Of a stretch of 64,000 nucleotides of DNA, positions 23,101 to 32,100 are shown piece after piece. How positions within the stretch are numbered: the stretch's first letter is position 1; each line of letters begins with the position of its first letter. Both the position numbers and the translations under genes were made by a program. This stretch comes from Paracentrotus lividus (lineage: Eukaryota > Echinodermata > Echinoidea > Camarodonta > Echinidae). Under the pieces are notes generated by a model. It saw only the letters and a program-made list of their open reading frames with translations, did not search any database and had not been told where the DNA came from. Location: NCBI GenBank assembly GCA_940671915.1, contig CALNVZ010003432.1:5915786-5979785 (forward strand). The letters are read 5' to 3'.

Positions 23101-26100
23101 GAACAAAACAGTAGATTTTTGGAGTATGTAGGTCTCTAATGTGAAGGGTCGCGCAGGTCAACTTATGAAGCTATTTGTTTTTAATAGGGGAGGCATACAG
23201 GAGATGCAGTTACATCTTTTTTCTTTTTAAAAATTTGATAGCCCCAATTTTTTAGTTTGAAGCCTCTGAGAATTGCACAAGTATATTATGGATTTCTCTA
23301 TTTCGTTTAAAAAAATTCTTCACCCTAAATGGGCAGGGTTATTTTGGTCATCTCACATGTACATGTACAATGTACATTCTATTGGAAAACTGACAGGACA
23401 ACGGCTACTTGCAGGACAGCAATTTTTTAAGCTGCTTATTACACAGTGGTCAAAACTTTTATAGTTGGCATCAATATACATGTATGCGTTAAAATTCATG
23501 ATAGCACGTGGAAAAAAAAAAATAAATGTACAGGTGATATAGAATCCTATAGACTTTGAATGGCTTTGTGTGTTTTTAATAATGGCCACCATTGGAATGC
23601 TTCTCAAAAATGCACCTCTTTAGCATCAAAATAGCAACGAAAAGGAGAAAACTAGATTTTTTTTTTTGGGGGGTGGGGAGGGGGGGGAAGCATGTGCGCT
23701 GCATTGACGTCTGCTGAAATTCTTTTCAGTAGGAAAGAAAAAAATGGAAGGGTCAGGGGACCTTACTAGGGTCATGAAGAATGTGATACTTCCCTAATTC
23801 CACTGAGCTCTCCGGCTCATCAGAAGCAAATTTTGTTGTTCCGTTTACATAATAAAAAATATCATATCACAGTCCGATGAATCAACCATTAGATCAGTGT
23901 CGGACGCGATCCGATGAATTAACTAATGTAAGATCAGAGCTTAGTTCGCCATTGGACATGTTCTATTTCCGGGCTCTAGTCAAATCAGTATTTGATATGT
24001 GTCGGTCAGATTGATGTGTATGAAATGTTTGTTGTTCCCTAAAGACGTCTCTGGTCAACATCTGATTAAAGTCTTTTGAGTTTCCAATGATTGGATGCCT
24101 ATCTTGCAATTAGTGGTCTTCTTTCACGCTTGCTAAAAGAGGGTTAGTTTTCAACCTGCTTATCGATTGTTGTTAGTATTAGGTCAAGGTACGATTACCC
24201 TCCGAATAGTAACTACAAATATAGTGCTTTATAGAGTGAAGGTTTGAAGAAAATCCACCAAAGAATATTGAAGTTATCAATCTGAAATTTCCATTTTGTG
24301 AGATCATTTGTGAGTTGCTCTCCCGTATGTTGTGTATGAAAATTCAATAAATCTTTTTTTTACTATAATAATGACAACGTATTAAAGATTTTGACATAGG
24401 TGTTCTAGTGCATGCATGAATTTGGCCCTGATTATTTGCAAAAATTTATCATCAAATACTGTCGTGCAAGGAACCTGCGCTCACAGTCAAAATCTCACTT
24501 TGGTTCTCGCTCTGTGGGCACAATATTTTATGGTGCAAGATCATTTTTAACAAGCTGCTGCAGAATTATGGAATAAACTACCAAATAATCTAAAGCAAGC
24601 TGATACGATGGAGAATTTGATGCACCTCTTCCATTCTTCAAAATAATTTTGTATATTCTATTTCAAAGCATTCTTTTTCTTATATGGTATTGCCTGGGGT
24701 ATTACCCTATTGTTCCTTTTGTAAGCGCATAGGGTGGTATCTCACTTTGAGAAGACGTCTCCGCGACGGATAAAAAGTAATAGAAACGTCTCCGATACTT
24801 TATTCCATCGCAGAGACGTCTCCGAGACAATTTTCAAAACTGTCCCAAATCCGTCTTAAAGTGGTTTCAAAGTAGTTTCCGCGAAGTAAGATACCACCCA
24901 TAGGGACTTCAATGCATTTTTTGTGTTCATTATTATTATTTTTGATATTACAATGAAAATTCACTTCTATCTCCCTTACTCCTGGAATTATGTATTTTTA
25001 TGTTGTTATTTTGTTACATGTTTTTTTGGTTTTTTTTAGAAGGAAGCTCGTACAGATGACATTTCGCAGCCTGTGAAAGATGAAGAAGATGAAATATTTG
25101 TCAGGTACAAGGACCTTGAAGTGAGATGCCAATTCGACGAAGATGACCCAGGCAAACCACAGTCAAATAAGGTGAGATTGTCCTCCTATCCCAATATCAA
25201 ATTTAAAGCATGGTTTTCCTGTTATTAACCTGTTTGATTTGGTCAAGTCAAGATGCTATTTACATTTGCGGACTTGGGAGCAGCATTCGCCACAATGTGA
25301 CACCGCTTCTTCACCAGCCTCACTTGCCTTCACTCCACCAACGTCCGCATTCAATGCCCGCCACTTCCCGCTAACCAGCCATCCACGCAACCACAACAAT
25401 AGAGCTCTACCCATGCCCAACGTCTGGCGCCGATGCTACTCCCATGTCCGCACCTCAGCTATTCATTTTGCGCCGCATCTGTAACCCTTTACTCTTAAAG
25501 ATGGACAGACAACCTGTCCAAAACGTCGAGCACCTTCCACTACTAATACTACAAGCCTTCCTTGCATCTCGCCTTCTCATCTGGTCTGCTTGTCAGGACT
25601 CAATCAAGAAATTATACTTCTAATTCTATTCTTTACTCTCTATCTTGCCTATCAATTTTCTACTTTCTTTTAACTCTCCATTTCCTCTTCTACTCTCTTG
25701 AGCAGTCCTTTTCAGGACTAACTACATGGTGAAGCGTAAACCTCGTCACAGTGATACATCTGTTAAAGACTTAGGTTAAGTTTTGATACGGCCTACATTT
25801 GACAAGTCAAGAGGTCAATAAACTTTCTATGAAATCCATTTTTGGTAAAGGGTAAACTACATGGTTTGGCATTATAGCCTTTCCTTTTTTGATACAGAGA
25901 TCTTGTCTCTCAGAACATCAGTTATATTTTAACTGTAATATTACTTGTTCAATAATGTTCATTGTATTTTATGTGATTTTCTAGATCTCGAAAAGCAATC
26001 TCTTCACCAATACAAAGCATCAGGAATATTTCAAGTTGGACTTGAACGGCAAATCAAATGAAACACCAGTTAAAGTACAATTTCTTCAGGCCAAGAAATC

Positions 26101-29100
26101 GTTCAAGGAGATCATGTTCTATACCAGATTTGCAGGTAAATAAATTTTATGCATACTTTTTAAACAAAGGTTGTTCTTGACAAACTGAAAGCTTGCCTGA
26201 CATAGGAACAACTAATGTTTGCAAAGTGGATTCCATGTATTGTAGTTCCTTCTTTTACTACAGTTTTTTTTTTTATACCTTGTTACTATGTTGCCTGGAA
26301 AGAAACATGGATAAATAATAATAACTTAGTAAACTGGTCTATTACACAATTATAAAGCAAGTTGAATATTAAAGTGTTGTGGAAATTAATATTTCAGAAC
26401 TCACTGAAGATCACTCACAAGTTCCTTTTTTATACTTTTTATTACCCTAAAAGGAGTTGCTACCTCATCAGTCGACGCTAAAGAACGGTCACAGCCATCA
26501 AGGTATGAAAGTACATACATGTATTTTAGTTTAATTTTAGAATTGAACTTGTAGAAAAGCTTTATTTAGAACAACAGAATTTAAACTTATTGCATAAAAA
26601 CAATGCCGCTGAATATTAGGATATTAATTGACTTTTATTTTTTGGTAGAAAGGTGTGACCGGTAAAACTGACTGCCATAAGAGTTGTTTTACAACCGGGG
26701 TATATTGTCAAAAAAAGTTGTTTTTGTGTGCCATAAAAAGAAATATGGGTACTGTAATCCCAAATCTATGATAACAAACTATTTGGCACTGTTACAGCAA
26801 CCTATAAGAGAAAAATTAATTATTGAAATACTGTTTACTGCTCAAAATTGACCGTATTTAGCATTTTTCGGCCAAAATTACTGTCTCATTCCATTTTTCC
26901 CATCTTGAGCCTGCACATCTTGATTATTAGCAGTCATTAGGCATTTGTTTTACCAATCAGAATAGATTATTGAAATGCAACTGAAAACCCAGAAGCTACA
27001 GTTAATTTGATTTTTGTGACCATTAACCAAAAATGGGGTGCCAAATCTATTAGAAAAGATTTCCTGTCCAAATTAGCTATTTTTATGCATCGTTAGATAT
27101 TACTTGATTAACAATTTTTTTATCTGTAATAACAATTACATATGCAACAAACTTCATGGCCCATATTCTGGAGCGAAGCATGAGTCGCAAGTTCGTGCAA
27201 AGCTATTGTGCAATCCTTTTGTCTGATGCATCAGTCAACATCAGACAAAAGGATCACACAATAGGTTTGCATGAACTTGCGACTCGTACAAATTCAGTCT
27301 TCAATTCAGAATATGGGCCAAAATGTTTACTTCTCCCATATCCACTTATTTTTCTGATGGTTTACGTTCCAGTGTTACCCGATCAATTTTGTTAAAAAAT
27401 TGTCCTCTCAAAAATGAAGCAATTGACTTTATAAGTAACAAAAAATTTGAACCCTTATAAAAAAAATTATGTGGTGACTTCACGCCTTACAATTAAAAAG
27501 GAATATTATTTTATTAGTTTACAATGCACGCAGAAAATTTGAGGAAAAACCGAACAATTTTTTTTGGGTTTTGTTTTTGTTTTTTTTTTTGTTTTTTTTT
27601 TTGGGGGGGGTGGTCCTGTGAGACAGATGGGTATACCCTGATTGTAAAACAATAATACTCATAATAATAATAATAATAATGCTTCAAATTTTATTTACAG
27701 ATATTCTTTTTGTCCCTTTTCTCGTGGGCCCGGCAGCCGCTGAGCAGTGCCAGATGGGCGTTACTCTATCTCCCCCTCTTGTTGAATGTCAAACAACTTC
27801 TCTTTCACCTTTTGTCGAGATTATATAAAAGAATATTGATCTACAGAGACTGAAATGGATAAATTTCAACGAATACAGATAAATAGGCCTGGATTATCGA
27901 TCAGGACACCAGTAAGGACATTAGTGGTCATGATCAGTACCGCCTGTGATCAAGAGCACAGTTGATTGCGATCAAATGACATCATCCCCATTCACTTTGT
28001 GTACAACTGCACTCAATCGATTGCAATCAGCTGTGATGTTGATCTCAGGCGGTACTGTACATTACATATTTTATTGCGTGTGTCTAGAAAGCATCTAATA
28101 ATTGTCTGTCTATTTTGATAGACAACAATGTTAATTTACACACCTCAGAAGTAAACAATAACATACATGGTGTATGTGTTACCTCCTAGTTGTCCTTTAC
28201 ATGTTTTATCTTTTTTTTTCTTAATTTTTTTCTCTCTTTTTATCTTAACATGTTTACAAAATAGCTGTAGTTCAAATAGGCCTTATACCAGGTCTCGCAA
28301 GAGAAAAGCTGATTGTGCATGTACTCAATCACACAACATTCCTGGCCCACCTTGGAAGCAGGTTCAACCATCTAGAACAACACCAGGTACTTCTTTCTTA
28401 ATGCCCCCTCCCCCCTATATTTTCGGTGACCATTCCGTCGCTTTAAAATTGTCCCATGCCGCTCACTGACTGTTTACTTTAAATTCTCGCACATCTTTAA
28501 ACCCATTTTCACAAAAATAGGGCGCACCATTATCACGTCAACTGCACAATTTTTAGCTCATCCGGCTCAAAGAGCCAGATGAGCTTATGCCTTGGCGTCC
28601 ATTATCAGTCGTCCATCCACAATTTTAAAATGCTTCTTCTTCGTCATTTCAAGTCCGATTTCAATTCTGTTTGCTTTATATTATGGCACTTCACAGAATT
28701 TTGAAACTCTTTAAATATGCTAATTTATGCGCATTTTTCAAAATTCTCAAAAAACGTTTCTTTTTTACTAAATTTTTTTTGTTCCATCTGGTAGAGCTAC
28801 ATGAGGTTCACCAATCTTCTACAAAGAATTTTGAAATTTTATCTAGAAAATTATTTATGCTAATTTATGCAAAATTTATTCATAAATCCCAAAACTTGCT
28901 TCTTCTTCGTCATTTCAAGTCCGATTTCAATTCTATTTGCTTTATATGATAGCACTAGGTGGAGGATTCAAAACTTCTCCACAGGATTTTGAAACTCATT
29001 TAATATACTAATTTATGTGCATTTTTTAAAATTGAGAAAAAATGCTTCTTCTTCTTTATTTGTTGACCGATTTTGACTTTTTTGGTTTGATTTCATCTGG

Positions 29101-32100
29101 TAGAGCTACATGAGCCCTGTTATAACTATTTCACCCCCTGTTAATACTGGGGGGTGGGGGGTTCATGTTGACCTCCCTGATATCACATCCGCGGAAAGTC
29201 TGTTCGCCATGAAATTTTGCACGAACGTCTATGTGCATATAAAGGGTACTGCTGATTTGTTTTTTTGAGGGAAAAAATTTTACCTTTCTAATTTATGCTA
29301 ATATATGCATACTCATGTATGCAAATTAGATGCTTTTTTATTAAAATCATTAATATTTTATTAATAAACATAGTTATGAAGCTCAAACTTTTTCCAAAAG
29401 TTGCTGAGTAGCAAAGTCAACAATATTGAATTGACAAATTCAGAAATTTCAAATTCTTTTGTATTCTATTGTTTTGTTAATTTCTTATATATTCTATTGT
29501 TTTTATTTCTTACCGGTATGTATTTCTTGGTTTTTGTAATTTTTTTATGCTTGAGAAATGTTTCTTGATCAATATAAAGACAAATTTAATCAATCAAAAG
29601 GCTCAGAAGGCACAATTATCACTGTTATAAAGCAATTTAAGAAAAGCAGAATTTTGTACACAAACGCATGCAAAATAACGATTTTCGTTCAATTTTGGCC
29701 TGACATGCGATTACATAATGTTGCGTAACGCGACAACCGAGTGTCCGCTTTTTTTTAACTTGGTTTTCAATTTACATACAACATGTACATGTAATCCCCA
29801 CCCACCTGGGTATTAAGTAATTCAATGGAGATGATTAAATGATCTTACAATTATTGAAATGTGGGGCAGGCCTATTATGATCATTGACTGTTCATTGAAA
29901 GTGTTATGACATAATGCAATAATAAGAAATACATATTCTTGTGCACTCATGCATGAAATGGTAATCCGCAAAACCATCAATTTCACTCAGGAAACCCCAA
30001 CTCATGACAATTGATCACTTATTCTTTATATCATCTTCAGTTCTGTAAGCTCCAAATGACTTTCCTCTCAAAAATTGCTAGGCCCATTCCTGTGCAGCCT
30101 AATTTCCATACCCTTTATAAAAGTGAACACTGCTCATTAATGCATGAATAATTTTCAGACTTTTGGTGTCATATCAAAGTTGGGATAATGAGCTTTCCAT
30201 AAATGTAAATGTCATCATTTAGAATCATATATATTTAATTTGGCAGCCATTTCAAAAGTGTATAGTCCTTTTTGGGACGCACTGTATAATTTGATTGATG
30301 CTCACACACATTTTTCTTTAAATAAAGAACCAAATTGAAATTTTGAATATGAATACATGCACTCATACATTTACCATAGGGGTTGACTAAGTCTTCATAC
30401 CTTACTTGTTTTTATGTCTTAGTGTATTCAAGATCACACACAAAAAAACATATTTCTTTTACTCTTTTTTTTTTTCACCACAGGAGGAGCTTCTATAGCA
30501 GCAGGTACTAAAGGAAAGTCAAAGCCACCAAGGTATGACATTTACAATGTTTCTTACCCAGTCTGTTCGTCATTGGTAGTTCAAATTTTTAGTAGCATGG
30601 ATGATAGAAGAATAAATGGAAGATTTAGATAAAGTACAGATGATTTTCTAATATTTTATTTATTTTTTGCCAGTTTTTTTTAAGCCAGTGGGGGATCTAA
30701 ATATTGCAGTATTTCCCCTAAATAAATCTTTATGGACCACTGGAGGAATTAGATGCTTTTGTATTAATAGTCTATATTCTCAAAATTTTTCGCTGATGGT
30801 ATAATGAATAGTAGTGGAAGGTTTAAGGGTGCACTAAGTGGGGATCCTCATATTGTCAAGAAAGATTACTTGGTGCACCGTTAAACCTCCTTCTACCATG
30901 ATCCTCGAGATTTAAATCAATATACACTAGTGGTCAAAAGTTTGAGTACACCTGCTGTCAGCTATGTTCAGATCATTTTAATTGATTTTAAGTGCAATAT
31001 TTTCAGTCCAAACTTTGTTAGAGTACAACATTATGCAAACTTTATATTCAATAAACGTCACATCACGCCTCTTTAGAATTCAGAAATTGGTCAAAATATA
31101 CAAAAAGTGCAAAAACACAATATTGCTCTAAATCATTCGATTTTTGAAGAAATGGGATATCTCTGTCAATAACAATCCTATCAATGTGAAATTTTGCAAG
31201 GATGTTAAGGAACATGTAATATATAGCCCTGGAACGTTTGAAAGTATTTTGAAAAGTTTATTACTAAATTATTGTTATTTATGCAAATTAGGTGTCTATT
31301 TTTACATATTTGTTAATAATTTATCAAAAAACATTGTTATGAAGCCCAATCTCTTTTTAAAAAGTTGCTTAGTATAGTAATCAACAACATTATGTTAGAA
31401 AGATTAAGATTTCAATTGAATTATAGTGTATTCTTTTGTTTTATTATTTTCCTTTGTCCTCTATTGTTGTTGTTTTAATGTATTTCTTACATTTTCAGAG
31501 TCTTTTTGTGTTTCAGAAATGCAAGCAAAATTTAATATTTTGTTTTATATAGCCCTGGCGTGAAATAATACAACATTGTTTAGCCTAACAATTATGTGCA
31601 GTAATTATTAAAAAAATACTTTCACACACTTGAAAGGAAAAAGTCATCAAAATGCAAATGTGGGATTGGAAGTGGTTGTGCAGCAGTCATGGATGGTGTA
31701 CCGTTGGTTAAACTGGTTCATAAACCTCACCCAGTCAGAATAAGATTAATTTAGTCCTTATGGGTTGTTTTACGATCAGGGTACACCCATTTGTCTCACT
31801 GGACCAAAAAATAAAGTTGTTTTGTTTTCCCTCAATTTTGGTGTATGTGTTCTAGACCAGTAAAATGATATTGCTTTTAAATTTGGAGGCATGAGGTCAC
31901 TAACTTATTTTTCTATAGGGGTTCAAATTTTTTATTACACGTAAAGTCAATTGCTTCATTTTTCGGAGAGGACGTTTTTGACAGAACGTGATTTGACAAC
32001 ATTGTAACGTGAACTGTCTGAAAAATAGATGGATGTGGGTGAAGTAAACATTATAAGTTTGTGGCATATATACAAGTGTTCTTACAGACAAAAACATTGT

